Origin: Rhizobium sp. 18065
GTDB taxonomy: Bacteria; Pseudomonadota; Alphaproteobacteria; Rhizobiales; Rhizobiaceae
Reading direction: 5' to 3'
Length of the DNA: 64,000 nt
NCBI RefSeq assembly: GCF_902706095.1
Contig: NZ_CACSJP010000009.1
Location: 62,001 to 126,000 of the forward strand
Both the position numbers and the translations under genes were made by a program. Shown here piece after piece: positions 1 to 10,490 of the stretch. The notes beneath the pieces were generated by a model. The model did no database searches and was not told where the DNA came from. It saw only the letters and a program-made list of their open reading frames with translations. Position 1 is the stretch's first letter. Every line of letters begins with the position of its first letter.

Positions 1-590
1 TGACAAACTGATCGATTCAAACCAGCCAATTGCTGCAGGAATTCCTGCCGGGCGACGAAGTCGTGCGGATTTGCCAAAACGTGTCTTGATCGCTCGTCCA
101 GATTTCTGGCTGTAACCAACGGCTCGATTTCTGGCCTTCGCCATAAAAGAAACCGCTCGTCGACAAGGTCCAGATACTCATCTGTCACCTGCACGGGTAG
201 TGCGTCATCCGCAATTGTCTCGAAAAACCGGAAAGGATCGGAGCTCTCTTGGTTTTGCTGGAAATCGACGATTGCGGCCACCGAGGCGCCGATTTGCGGC
301 CAGCTGAACACGACCTGAGCTGCGATTTCACTCGATACTCTCGCTTGTCTCCACAACGCGTGAGCGATCGCAAGATTGGCTCTCATGCCGGGGGAAAGGT
401 CAAAGCAACGCGTGCTGCCTTTTTGTTCTTGCCGAACGAACTGGTTGAAGAATTGGCAATCCAGCAGTTCGCTGAGCGCCACTGCGTTTTCTCCCAAAGC
501 TTCGGAAATCTGTAATTGGCTGAGCACGCCAGAGTGCCAGCCATCACCTTCGTGAAAGCATCCCATACGAACCTGCATTTCGGGCTTCAT
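1..590 (-). CDS. Unknown protein, 3' end beyond the window
   Basis: An open frame begins with ATG at 590 and runs without a stop for about 196 codons to the left edge, so the C-terminus is missing. The product starts MKPEMQVRMGCFHEGDGWHS and looks soluble, with no signal peptide or membrane segment. A stretch near residues 65-110 is helical and could be a winged-helix-like DNA-binding region, but no diagnostic motif is visible. I do not recognise the family. It lies downstream of gdhA on the same strand, separated by about 360 bases, so it is probably transcribed separately. Confidence 0.6.
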   Translation of the reverse strand, partial: MKPEMQVRMGCFHEGDGWHSGVLSQLQISEALGENAVALSELLDCQFFNQFVRQEQKGSTRCFDLSPGMRANLAIAHALWRQARVSSEIAAQVVFSWPQIGASVAAIVDFQQNQESSDPFRFFETIADDALPVQVTDEYLDLVDERFLLWRRPEIEPLVTARNLDERSRHVLANPHDFVARQEFLQQLAGLNRSVC

Positions 591-948
591 TGGCCTTCAA
601 TCGGCTGTGTCATCAGAAGGATATTCTAATCAGCCGCACTCATCTTGTCGTCACGCCGCAGCGTGCGATACGAAAAAGCGATACCCGGCCGAGGCGACCT
701 CGTCCGGGCTAAATTCCCGCTTTGAGACGTAGAGGCTCCCGTCTCGGATGATGATTAAGTGGCATCATGGGTATATCGTAGATGGCGAAGGCTGGAAGTC
801 AAGTTGTGTTTCAATGACCACAAATTGGAGATCCCTCCCGGTATGGGAAGGCGTCGAGATGGCCTAGCGAGCGCCGGCCATCGCTGATTTTCAACAGAGA
901 TTTTTGGTTGACGACGGTCTTGTAAATATACGACACCCAAAGCAGACT
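591..948. other. Intergenic stretch with a possible short coding remnant
   Basis: No complete gene is visible. On the minus strand, about 651-757, a short open frame ends in FVSHAAA and lacks a plausible start codon; it may be the 3' remnant of a small gene. The rest, which is the region just downstream of gdhA, shows no recognisable feature. Confidence 0.4.
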
Positions 949-2298
<1,350 letters not shown>

Positions 2299-2490
2299 TC
2301 ATTTTCTCCAATAGCATGCAAATATGCTCCAAAGACGAGCATCGCAGCGTTGTTAACGTATGTCCTAGGCAACGCCAGCGAAATGCTGACGGGCATCACG
2401 GGATATGTAAAAAGCAGAACGCTGCGAGACAGTTATCACCATCGCGACGGCGGCTTGCCACCTGCTCATCAGGTCTGGTCGCGCCTGTAT

Positions 2491-3078
2491 TCAAGCCGCG
2501 AACGGGCCTGGGTCGTCGTCGTCAGGACCAGGTATGCGTGCAGCCCTCTGTTTCGGTTTAAAGGTCAATATCTGGGGAGATGGATCGACCACCGGTCGCA
2601 GCGCGCGGGAGGAAAGGGTGGCTTCCTGAAGCAACCGTGCGTTCGCCTCCGGCTGAAATTCGACAGCTTCGATATAAAGACTGTGGCGTTTGCCGCCCTC
2701 TTCAATCGTGGTCTTTTCCCCCTCTGCCAGTCCCAGCAGACTGAGCCCACGGATGGTATGGATTGAAACGGCATAATCCGGCAAATCCTCGCCTTGGCAT
2801 TGGACCACTAAGTGGGGACCTTCAATCCGGCCGTTTATCCTGTAGGTGACGCGGCTGTTCAGCGTCACAGCGTCGCCGGGGATGTCGTCGCGAAAATAGA
2901 TCGTTGCGTGGCTGAGCTTCTCGCGAAGAAGCGTCGCAAACGCGTCTGCCTGATCTTCGTATCTTTCCAGAATCGTGGTCAGAATGGAGACGTCTTTTGT
3001 GGTCAGTTGGGAAAAAAATTCTCTGGACAAGGGCAATCTCCCACGGGACTTCGCCGATACGGTTCCCGCGCAAAACAA
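2491..3078 (-). CDS. Rnk/GreA-C-domain protein
   Basis: A 195-codon open frame resembles the regulator of nucleoside diphosphate kinase (Rnk) family. It has an N-terminal helical segment (SILTTILERYEDQADAF) followed by the GreA/GreB C-terminal-type FKBP-like fold with GDAVTLNSRVTYR and a late TIRGLSLLGLAEGEKTTIE, where Rnk proteins have a 'P(I/V)G.ALLGL..G..' strand. Such proteins bind RNA polymerase near the secondary channel or act on nucleotide metabolism. It has a C-terminal extension rich in Pro and Asp not typical of Rnk. No ATG is available: the upstream-most start is TTG 3078, and TTG 3030, preceded by GGGAG, is an alternative. It is the first of two Rnk-like genes in tandem. Confidence 0.7.
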   Translation of the reverse strand: MFCAGTVSAKSRGRLPLSREFFSQLTTKDVSILTTILERYEDQADAFATLLREKLSHATIYFRDDIPGDAVTLNSRVTYRINGRIEGPHLVVQCQGEDLPDYAVSIHTIRGLSLLGLAEGEKTTIEEGGKRHSLYIEAVEFQPEANARLLQEATLSSRALRPVVDPSPQILTFKPKQRAARIPGPDDDDPGPFAA

Positions 3079-3256
3079 TAATCAGGCGTGGTGGATGTCA
3101 TCCCCTGGCTCACTCTTTGAAGCCAGGGGCCACGCTCCTGCGATAACGCACCCGCCCGGAGTGGCGCCACCATAGTGCTGGCGGCGCGAACCCGTCGATG
3201 GGGAGGTCGCCCGGTGTTCGCTGTGAAGATCTGCAATCATGACGGTACCACCCTTG

Positions 3257-3679
3257 TTAGCTCATCGTCTCGACCACGTTAGAGACGGTGACGACCGTCA
3301 GCAGGTGCCGTCGACCGTCGCGCGCGGCCCATTCAATCGCTTGCCCTTCGGACAGCCCGATCAAGGCAGTACCGATCGGCGTGAGAATTGAGATTTTACC
3401 TTGGGCAATATCGGCATCACCCGGGTAAACCAGAGTAACCTGGCGTTTCTGGCTATCGTCAGAGGTGTATTCCAGGGTTGAGCCTATTTGAACGACCTTT
3501 TCGGGCATCAAATGATGCGGAATGATCTGGGCTCTCTCCAATTCAGCGAGAAGGTCGTCTGAAAGATCAGGCATCCGACTGGATACGGTCGCAGCAAGTC
3601 TACTCAGCCTGCTTTCATCAACATCGCTGATGACGATCACCGGTTTGTTCTGACGAGAATTGACTTCGTTGGCTGTCAT
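3257..3679 (-). CDS. rnk: Nucleoside diphosphate kinase regulator
   Basis: From ATG 3679 this gives a 140-residue protein, close to the usual Rnk length. That ATG has AGGAACG about 6 bases upstream, so I prefer it to the longer open frame that begins at 3814. The N-terminus KPVIVISDVDESRLSRLAA is a typical Rnk start. The C-terminal GreA/GreB-like domain has QVTLVYPGDADIAQGKIS and ILTPIGTALIGLSEGQAIEW, which matches the family signature well. Rnk in Escherichia coli interacts with RNA polymerase and influences nucleotide pools. It lies upstream of the longer Rnk-like gene, same strand, with a gap of about 180 bases, so the pair may be a diverged duplication. Confidence 0.85.
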   Translation of the reverse strand: MTANEVNSRQNKPVIVISDVDESRLSRLAATVSSRMPDLSDDLLAELERAQIIPHHLMPEKVVQIGSTLEYTSDDSQKRQVTLVYPGDADIAQGKISILTPIGTALIGLSEGQAIEWAARDGRRHLLTVVTVSNVVETMS

Positions 3680-4496
3680 TTGTGCGTTCCTGACACCACC
3701 CTGAGCCGCCGTGCGGTAAACGCCTGCGTCTACACCCGTGATGCGCGAGTGATTTGCGTCCAGCCGTTCAAATCCGGTCTGGAACAATAGATTCGTAGAA
3801 TTCTTGATGGTCACGCCGCCCCCGCGCTCGGAGCGTTTATGCCGGGCCGGGGGCTACAGTCCTGCGATCGGGCAACCCCGATGGGCAAGGATGAGCAACA
3901 TATGAGCGTGCGTCGGTTTCATTGCAACAGGGTGGCGTATTTCTACGCATTGTCAAGGCAGGTGCCGCAACGTGCTTCCTTCCTTGCTTGACTGATCTGG
4001 TGCTACTCAATTAAACGTAGTCAAATGAGATCCAGAATCGTGCCCCACACTTGGCGAGAGTCTAAACTCTCGAAAACCGGCTCCTAGCCCGAACGTTTGA
4101 CAGGCCCTGGCTTGACGTTCGGGTTTGCCAGGAAGAATCCACAATCAATTTCACAGCTGTTTTGTGCCGATTGCAATCGACAAAGCTCGTTTCTGCAAAG
4201 CTCCAGCTGTCAGTTTTCCCGGACTTCATCACCGTGGTACCACAGGCATTTGACATAACGTGCCGCCTTGTAAGCATCTACCGAGCCCTAGCTCACATAC
4301 AAACCGAGATCTTGTTGGTGAAGCTGGCGGGCGTGGAGTTCGAAGGCGAGGGCAGGCCGCTGGTCTTTAACCGCCCATAAAACTTTTGGTCATCGCGGGT
4401 CTCACAGGAGCAGGCGTGGTGTCCGCCATCGGGTTTCAAACACTTACAGATACGCCGGTATTCCTTGGATGCCGATGACTTTTAGGATTAGATCCA
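3680..4496. other. Long intergenic region, divergent promoters
   Basis: About 800 bases lie between the divergent rnk and glutamate-synthase-like genes. Short open frames on both strands (for example 4062-4277 and 4162-4380) have no convincing ribosome binding site or protein-like composition. The region presumably holds the promoters of both neighbours. I see no further feature. Confidence 0.4.
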
Positions 4497-6155
4497 ATGT
4501 TAAAGGTTCTTGCTTCCAATCAGCGCTACGCCGTGTTCCTAGGTGCTGGTGTGGCCGCGTTGGCGGCTCTTGGAGGTGGCCTATTCTATAGCAGCTGGCT
4601 GCTCGTTGTCGCTCTGATCTGCGGCGCGCTGTTTCTTCTCGGCATTCACGATCTGCATCAATACAAACACGCGATCCTGCGCAATTATCCGATCGTGGGG
4701 CATCTTCGTTTCCTCCTGGAAAGCATCCGGCCGGAGATCCGCCAGTATATTATCGAAAGTGATAACGATGCTGTTCCGTTCAACCGCCAGGATCGCGGCC
4801 TCGTGTACCAGCGTGCCAAGGGCGTGGAAGACAAGCGGCCCTTCGGCACCATCGAGAATGTCTACGGCTCAGGCTATGCCTGGCTCACCCATTCCGCCAC
4901 ACCGGTCACCATTGCCGATACGAACTTCCGGGTACGTGTCGGAGGCTCTGCCTGCAAGCAACCCTATGATGTCAGCCTTTATAATATCTCGGCAATGAGC
5001 TTCGGCTCGCTCTCAGCCAGCGCCATCCTCGCCCTCAACACCGGGGCCAGGAAGGGTGGTTTCGCCCATGACACGGGTGAGGGCAGCATCAGCCGTTACC
5101 ATCGGCAAGGCGGCGGTGATCTGGTCTATCAGGTCGCGTCAGGTTATTTCGGCTGTCGTGGCGCGGATGGCGGGTTTTCTCCGGGGAAATTCGCTGCGCT
5201 TTCCGCAGATCCCCAGGTGAAGATGATTGAAATCAAGCTGAGCCAGGGTGCCAAGCCAGGCCATGGGGGCATGCTGCCGGCCTCGAAGATTTCGGCCGAG
5301 ATCGCCGAAGCGCGTGGTATTCCGATGGGCGTAGATTGCACGTCGCCCGCCGCTCACAGTACGTTTTCGACGCCGATCGGCCTTATGGAGTTCGTCGGCC
5401 AGTTGCGTGAACTTTCCGGCGGCAAGCCGGTGGGTTTCAAATTGTGCATCGGGCATCGCCGGGAATTCATGAGCATGGTGAAAGCGATGCTGCTGACTGG
5501 AATCTTCCCCGATTTCATCGTGGTCGATGGCGCCGAGGGCGGGACAGGCGCTGCCCCGGTTGAATTCGCTAACCGGGTCGGCATGCCGATGCTTGAGGGG
5601 CTCACTTTCGTCCATAACACTTTACGCGGCGCGGGCATTCGCGACCAGATAAGGATCGGTGCTGCGGGAAAGATCGTGTCCGCTTTCGACATCGCCCGCA
5701 CGCTGGCACTTGGTGCTGACTGGTGCAATGCTGCGCGAGGCTTCATGTTCGCCATCGGCTGCATTCAGGCGCAGTCATGTCACACCAACCGGTGCCCGGT
5801 AGGGATCGCCACACAGGACCCGGTACGCCAGCGCGCTATCGACCTCGACGATAAGAGCGACCGCGTTGCGCGATTTCACCGCAATACCATGCTGGCGCTG
5901 GGCGAAATCGCTGGTGCTGCCGGCCTGGCCAATCCCAGCAACTTCATGCCCTATCATTTCATGTTCCGACAGAAGGATAACGAATTCCTCGACGGCAACG
6001 AAGCCTTCCCCTATCTGCCAGAGGGATTCCTAGTGTGCGGCAAGGAAATCCCGGAACTCGCCACCTGGCACGACCGCTGGGACCGCGCCAGTGCCCAAAC
6101 TTTCGCGCCACCCGAGATCCCGCACGGGCCATTCCGCAAGCGCATTTCGAAGTGA
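4497..6155 (+). CDS. Membrane-anchored FMN-binding glutamate synthase family protein
   Basis: The 552-residue product has two hydrophobic segments at about residues 13-32 and 34-48, followed by a full glutamate-synthase central-domain (GltB-like) barrel. Visible elements are YNISAMSFGSLS, the Gly-rich FMN-phosphate region DGAEGGTGAAPVEF, and CIQAQSCHTNRCPVGIATQ, which matches the cysteine-rich segment of the GltB family. Stand-alone members of this family lack the glutaminase domain and the beta subunit and their substrate is not settled; some act on N-methylglutamate or related compounds. The start ATG 4497 is preceded by TTAGGATTAG. It is a single gene and faces away from rnk. Confident in family, not in reaction. 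Confidence 0.85.
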   Translation: MLKVLASNQRYAVFLGAGVAALAALGGGLFYSSWLLVVALICGALFLLGIHDLHQYKHAILRNYPIVGHLRFLLESIRPEIRQYIIESDNDAVPFNRQDRGLVYQRAKGVEDKRPFGTIENVYGSGYAWLTHSATPVTIADTNFRVRVGGSACKQPYDVSLYNISAMSFGSLSASAILALNTGARKGGFAHDTGEGSISRYHRQGGGDLVYQVASGYFGCRGADGGFSPGKFAALSADPQVKMIEIKLSQGAKPGHGGMLPASKISAEIAEARGIPMGVDCTSPAAHSTFSTPIGLMEFVGQLRELSGGKPVGFKLCIGHRREFMSMVKAMLLTGIFPDFIVVDGAEGGTGAAPVEFANRVGMPMLEGLTFVHNTLRGAGIRDQIRIGAAGKIVSAFDIARTLALGADWCNAARGFMFAIGCIQAQSCHTNRCPVGIATQDPVRQRAIDLDDKSDRVARFHRNTMLALGEIAGAAGLANPSNFMPYHFMFRQKDNEFLDGNEAFPYLPEGFLVCGKEIPELATWHDRWDRASAQTFAPPEIPHGPFRKRISK

Positions 6156-7053
6156 AGGTCTGAGGATTTCCCCCATGAGGATCTCCGTCAGGCTCTTATG
6201 CTGCAATGCATAATTTGAGTACCTGCGCCCGACTGAGCAGTGTGCTAAGGAAATTGTCATATATAGATCACCTCACAATGACTTGATTCCAAACTCGGAA
6301 CACAGAATATATCACTACGTGCAGATACAGATCTGTCAGTTAACCAGGATGACCAAGCTATTGGGGAAGTTACTCTTTATCCGGCTTGATTGGGCCAGAT
6401 CTGTGCGATGCTGAAGGCTCTCACAGCGTCGTTTTCCGTTGCTTCACCATCACCGCCCGATAGTTGGAAAACAAGATAATCCCACCTCCGAGGAAGACCC
6501 AAAGATCGATGGCTTCGGCGTAAGCGCAATAGCCGACGATGGCAGCCATTGGTGTTGAATTTCAGCAGAATTTGATCCGTTTTTCCACGTTGCGCCGCCC
6601 CACCTAAACCGGCGTGACCGTCTGCTTCTAAACAAATGTTTGGAGTTGAGCCGGGTCACGGCGCAATGAAAAACTGGATCAATGTCACCCGGGATAGACG
6701 GCCACCACTTTCCAAAATCACAGAATGTCGAGAAGGCGCGGAGTTCGAATCCTTGCCTTCTCTATCCGCTAGTTCCATAAATAGGCGCTATCCCAAGAAG
6801 TATTTCCTTTCAGGCACTTAAGCAGTCTGACCAATCTGTCGCCGGTTCGATTCCGTTCAACGCGCACGGCTCGAACCTCTGTGTGATGGTTATTCTGCTG
6901 CGTTTATGGAATCCATTGAAGGAAAATCCTGGATTCGGATGTGCCGAGGGCCGATACGGTGGTGATAGCTATGGACTGTTATCGAGGTAACCACTATTTG
7001 CGATGCTAAGCACGTCGCCGAGACCTCCTGTCTATACACCAAGGCCGCTTGAA
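6156..7053. other. Low-information intergenic region
   Basis: Nearly 900 bases without an intact gene. It contains a transporter remnant at 6421-6549 (separate entry). Two T-loop-like strings (GTTCGAATCC near 6742 and GTTCGATTCC near 6844) do not fold into tRNAs. The base composition is more A+T rich than the neighbours, which fits decayed or inserted DNA. Confidence 0.4.
6421..6549 (-). pseudogene. C-terminal remnant of an EamA/DMT-type permease
   Basis: A 42-codon frame reads as a hydrophobic transmembrane helix (DLWVFLGGGIILFSN) followed by a short basic tail ending at TGA. This looks like the last membrane helix of a drug/metabolite transporter (EamA domain). The rest of the gene is absent, so this is probably a remnant. 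Assignment rests on the resemblance of one helix and is tentative. Confidence 0.35.
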
Positions 7054-7725
7054 ATGAAAAAAATCCAACGCAGTTTTGCCGTCGAGTATAAATCCGGGCG
7101 GCGGAAGACCGGTTCCAAGTCCAACTCGATCTGGGGCAACGTGGACCTTAAGTCCGTTGCGCGCGACGTAGAGGAAGAGGTAACGTCATGTCTGTCGGGC
7201 GGCCCTCAGGAGCAGGAAGCTATCGGCGAAGTGCCTTTACCTGCAGCACAACAGGCCGGGCCATTGTTGACACTGCTGCACGGGCAGGAGTCAACTGCAT
7301 CGGCTTTAAAGGAGATAATGATGGCCGACGAAACCGATTCGATGACCAATACCGATGCGACGGCCGTTGTCGAAGCCGAACTTGCGCCAAAGAAGCAGCG
7401 TAAACCCCGCGCCAAGAAGACAACCCCTGAAACGGTGCTTGTGGAGGTAACCGCGGAACATGCCGCAGCTTCGAGCGTAGCGGCTGGAAGTCAAAAGAGG
7501 GGACTCAAGGCCAAGTCGGGTGAAGCTGCGAGCAGTGCCAAACGCGCGCCTGCGAAACGCAAGACTACCCCCGCGCAAACAGTAACGATGGCCTCGACGG
7601 CGGCGGGCGATGAGATGGCGGATCTCCTGCAGTTGGAACAGGAAAACCAAAGTCTGCGCAAGCTGCTAGCCGAACAACTCCGTGCTGAGAATGCCGATCT
7701 GCGAAAGCGACTTAAGCTCGATTGA
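7054..7725 (+). CDS. SyrB-like regulator
   Basis: The 223-residue product combines two parts. Residues 1-40 form a basic domain (FAVEYKSGRRKTGS followed by SIWGNVDLK) that recurs in the small gene at 20468. Residues 90-223 resemble SyrB: KKQRKPRAKKTT, a long Ala/Lys-rich linker, and a C-terminal coiled coil LLQLEQENQSLRKLLAEQL ending in ENADLRKRLKLD. In Sinorhizobium meliloti SyrB affects symbiotic exopolysaccharide gene regulation through SyrA. ATG 7054 was chosen because the homologous domain begins there. An internal ATG at 7321 with AAGGAGAT just upstream could give a SyrB-sized 134-residue product, so two proteins may be made from one frame. Confidence 0.75.
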   Translation: MKKIQRSFAVEYKSGRRKTGSKSNSIWGNVDLKSVARDVEEEVTSCLSGGPQEQEAIGEVPLPAAQQAGPLLTLLHGQESTASALKEIMMADETDSMTNTDATAVVEAELAPKKQRKPRAKKTTPETVLVEVTAEHAAASSVAAGSQKRGLKAKSGEAASSAKRAPAKRKTTPAQTVTMASTAAGDEMADLLQLEQENQSLRKLLAEQLRAENADLRKRLKLD

Positions 7726-7784
7726 TAATAGCCGGCCAATCGTAGCCGCATTTCCACGCTTATCGGGCTATGAATTTGCGGCCG

Positions 7785-8640
7785 TTACGGCTCTCGCCGA
7801 GGCCGGTCCTTGCAGCCTGCATACGGGAAAGAACGCGAGGTCGAATATTTGGCGTCTCCATGGTGTCCTTCTGACGCGTGAAGTGCCATGGCGTGGTTGT
7901 ATGGAGCTGCAATGAGGAGAGCCGTCCACCTCTTCAAGCCAATGTTGGCCACTGGATCATGCAGGATCGCCCAGATGAATTGACTGTGGCGATGTTTGAT
8001 TGGATCGAGAAATTGACGTAACCCGCGAAAATCATCGGCCTTGACGGTCGCAGACGCCTTCACTTCAATACCGATGATCCGACCACGCCTATCTTCAATC
8101 ACGACATCGACCTCATCCATATCTTTCGTTCTGTAATGCGAAAACGACACGCGCCTCTCGGACCAGGACGCCAGATCGGGTCTTGTCATCGGATAGCCTA
8201 GCCAGTTCGTCTTCGCGTAGCGCCGCCAGAAGTCCTGTATCGATGAAATGGAGCTTTGCCATTTTGACAAGCCGGCTGAGCCGGTTGTTCGACCATGGCG
8301 CCAAGGTTTTGATAAGGAAGAGCCGCTCCAGGATGGCTATGTATTTCTGAGCGGTGACCCCGGACAATCCCCGCGCCGAACCGAAGCTGCTATTGTTGAT
8401 CAATTGCCCGGCATGTTCCGCGAGGATGTTCAGGAGGCGCGGCAAACGGTCGAGCTTATCGATGTTGGCAATATCGCGCACGTCGCGGTCCAGGATCAGG
8501 CCGACATAGTCTTCGAGCCACGAGACACGTCGGGCCGACCTGTCCGCGAACATGCGCGCAAGCGTCGTTTTTCCCGCCTGCCTTGGCCCTGATATCAAGA
8601 CGACACGGGTGTCAGTGAGAGCTGTCACCACAAGAGGCAA
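7785..8640 (-). pseudogene. Decayed ATP-binding protein, DUF4143 family
   Basis: Two overlapping minus-strand frames together resemble AAA-type ATPases of the DUF4143 family. The upstream frame (TTG 8640) has a Walker A motif GPRQAGKTTLA but jumps almost directly into the middle of the protein, so about 100 residues including the Walker B region are missing. It continues through AILERLFLIKTLAPWSNN and LHFIDTGLLAALR. The frame then shifts at about 8113-8160 into the second frame, which carries the DUF4143 nuclease-like end DEVDVVIEDRRGRIIGIEVK. There is no ATG or good ribosome binding site. Internal deletion, lost start and frameshift indicate a dead gene. Confidence 0.8.
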
Positions 8641-8705
8641 CGCTTTGCGAGCGACGAGGGACTTCGTCCATTTTTAATCTATCGGACTTCCAATCTTGAG
8701 CACCA

Positions 8706-9314
8706 TCACTTCTGGCCCCCGATCCTTGTGAGATCAATCCGGATACCAGCTTCATCGGGTTTGATCGGAGCTTCCTCCTTTTTCTCAGCAGTTCTGTCGT
8801 CTTCAACCTGGTCAGCATCGTCACTTTCCACAACTGACCGCTGCACCACCGCGCCACCGGGATCCTCCGCCTGAAACACACTCTCGCCCTCGAACTTTCC
8901 GGTTTGCCAGGCGTGCACCGCATCGTTGAAGAGCTGCGGGAACACCACCTCGCTCGTCGGACTTCCGTACCATTTCGCGACAATGCGAAGGATTTTGGCG
9001 AACATCGCCGTTCCCACACGCAGGTTGGCGCAGGGGTCTACGAGATCGGCCTTCAGTTCGGACGCGTCTTTCAGACCAATGCCGGCCGGGATCTGGGTGA
9101 GGCCGACCCGCACGACCGAGCCACCAATGTTCTCGCGAACCATCTCGATTGCTTCTTCTGGCGTTTTCGGTTTGGGAAAGAGGATCAGACGGCCACTGGA
9201 CTTCACGGTGATGGCAAGCGGATCATCCGAGCCGACCGCCTGAACGAATTGTTCGACAATGGCCGGCTTTAACGAAGGGTCGGCACATTCCTTGATCAAG
9301 GCAGCATCCAGCAT
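8706..9314 (-). CDS. traH: Conjugal transfer protein TraH
   Basis: A 202-residue product in the usual place of traH, the last gene of the Ti-type traAFBH operon. I chose ATG 9314 (GGATTTGGGGG upstream) over the TTG at 9326. The N-terminal half resembles lytic-transglycosylase-like TraH proteins (VEQFVQAVGSDDPLAI); the C-terminal third is acidic and low in complexity, ending RIDLTRIGGQK. The exact function of TraH in DNA transfer is not settled. It starts about 15 bases after the traB stop and is presumably co-transcribed with it. Confidence 0.85.
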   Translation of the reverse strand: MLDAALIKECADPSLKPAIVEQFVQAVGSDDPLAITVKSSGRLILFPKPKTPEEAIEMVRENIGGSVVRVGLTQIPAGIGLKDASELKADLVDPCANLRVGTAMFAKILRIVAKWYGSPTSEVVFPQLFNDAVHAWQTGKFEGESVFQAEDPGGAVVQRSVVESDDADQVEDDRTAEKKEEAPIKPDEAGIRIDLTRIGGQK

Positions 9315-9329
9315 ACGAACCCCCAAATC

Positions 9330-10490
9330 CTAAGTGTTGAACGAGATGACGAGTGGCACGTCGAACAGGCGGGCCCAGGCCTCGCTACTTGCCCGCTGAA
9401 TGCCGATGATAGACGTACCTGTGGTCCACCAGCCGTTTCCGACTGCGACGATGGCGTCAGGGCGGTGGAATGCCGATTGCAACACTGGCCAGACAAGGAG
9501 CTGCTCGTAGCAGATCAGTGGCGCGACTTTTGCACTTCCGATCTCGACGACAGGGTTGGCGAAAAAATGTGCCCGCGCGCCGCCTTGAACGCCAATCCAA
9601 TCCCGCCATGGCTGCCACATCGAGCCGGGAACCGGCATTCGTTCCCGGTAGAGAACCTCGTTCCCGTCGGCCGACAGTTTCACGAGCACATTGTCATAGC
9701 CCTTCGGCTCAACGATCGTCGCTCCTGCAATAACGGTGATGCCCGTTCCGGTGAGAGCTCGTTGCCAGACGCGACCAGCCGTCGGCGTCCAGAAGCCGAG
9801 AGCGCTTTCCGGCAGCACGATCGTCGTACCCGGCGGGTGACGGCGTAAAATATCGAACAGCTCCCTTTGGCGGTGGAGGCCTGCTTCGCGGCCGAGGGAC
9901 GCACCCATTTTCAGATCGACACCGATCCACGACGCAGGTAACATCGGCTGCGTCCACTCAGCGGCGGACCAGAGCCATAGGCCTGTCATGGCTATGGTTG
10001 CAGCCGGCCGATATCGCGTCGTCAAGACCACCAGGCCGGCTGCCATCGCTGAAAGCCCAAACCATCCCCACCCTGGGAAGAGCACGCCTGCAGCAGTGAT
10101 CGGATGCGCCCATCCGAAGATCCCGAGAGGCGGGATCGCCATGGCGCCACTAGCAGCCAGGTAGAGAAGCGGCTTCTGCCATCCCGCTCGGTTCGTCCAA
10201 AGCACTGAATGGACCGCCACGAACGCGGAGGAGGCCATCAGCCATAACAGAAGACCGGGCCAGATATCTTGTTCGTAAAAGTTTGCCACGCCCTGCGGCA
10301 ATCCACGCGATGCGGAAAGAAAATAGACCGCAGAATGGGTCGCTGCCTGCAGGCGCGTCGTCGCCAGGGACCAGAGAAGCGGGAAAGCGACTGCTACCGG
10401 AAGAAGGAGCACATGACCGCTCCAACCGATCCATCCGGCGCTCATTGATAACGCGACTAGGACACCAGCTCGGAAGAGCTCACGGCTCAT
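9330..10490 (-). CDS. traB: Conjugal transfer protein TraB, nitrilase/Lnt-like
   Basis: The 386-residue product has at least six hydrophobic segments in residues 1-180 and a C-terminal carbon-nitrogen hydrolase-like domain, the arrangement of Ti plasmid TraB and of apolipoprotein N-acyltransferase. Conserved nitrilase-type elements can be read: IVLPESALGFW (Glu), YRERMPVPG, and LICYEQLLVWP where the catalytic Cys would be. TraB increases conjugation efficiency in Ti plasmids; its substrate is unknown. It overlaps the end of traF by 11 bases, so the two are translationally linked. Confidence 0.9.
   Translation of the reverse strand: MSRELFRAGVLVALSMSAGWIGWSGHVLLLPVAVAFPLLWSLATTRLQAATHSAVYFLSASRGLPQGVANFYEQDIWPGLLLWLMASSAFVAVHSVLWTNRAGWQKPLLYLAASGAMAIPPLGIFGWAHPITAAGVLFPGWGWFGLSAMAAGLVVLTTRYRPAATIAMTGLWLWSAAEWTQPMLPASWIGVDLKMGASLGREAGLHRQRELFDILRRHPPGTTIVLPESALGFWTPTAGRVWQRALTGTGITVIAGATIVEPKGYDNVLVKLSADGNEVLYRERMPVPGSMWQPWRDWIGVQGGARAHFFANPVVEIGSAKVAPLICYEQLLVWPVLQSAFHRPDAIVAVGNGWWTTGTSIIGIQRASSEAWARLFDVPLVISFNT

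Noticed and set aside
4062..4380. Overlapping short frames in the rnk/glutamate-synthase spacer
   Set aside because: No start site or family and both strands are equally open.
6735..6870. Two tRNA T-loop-like strings (GTTCGAATCC and GTTCGATTCC)
   Set aside because: Neither has a pairing T-stem, acceptor stem or anticodon arm; they could be tRNA fragments of an attachment site but evidence is too weak.
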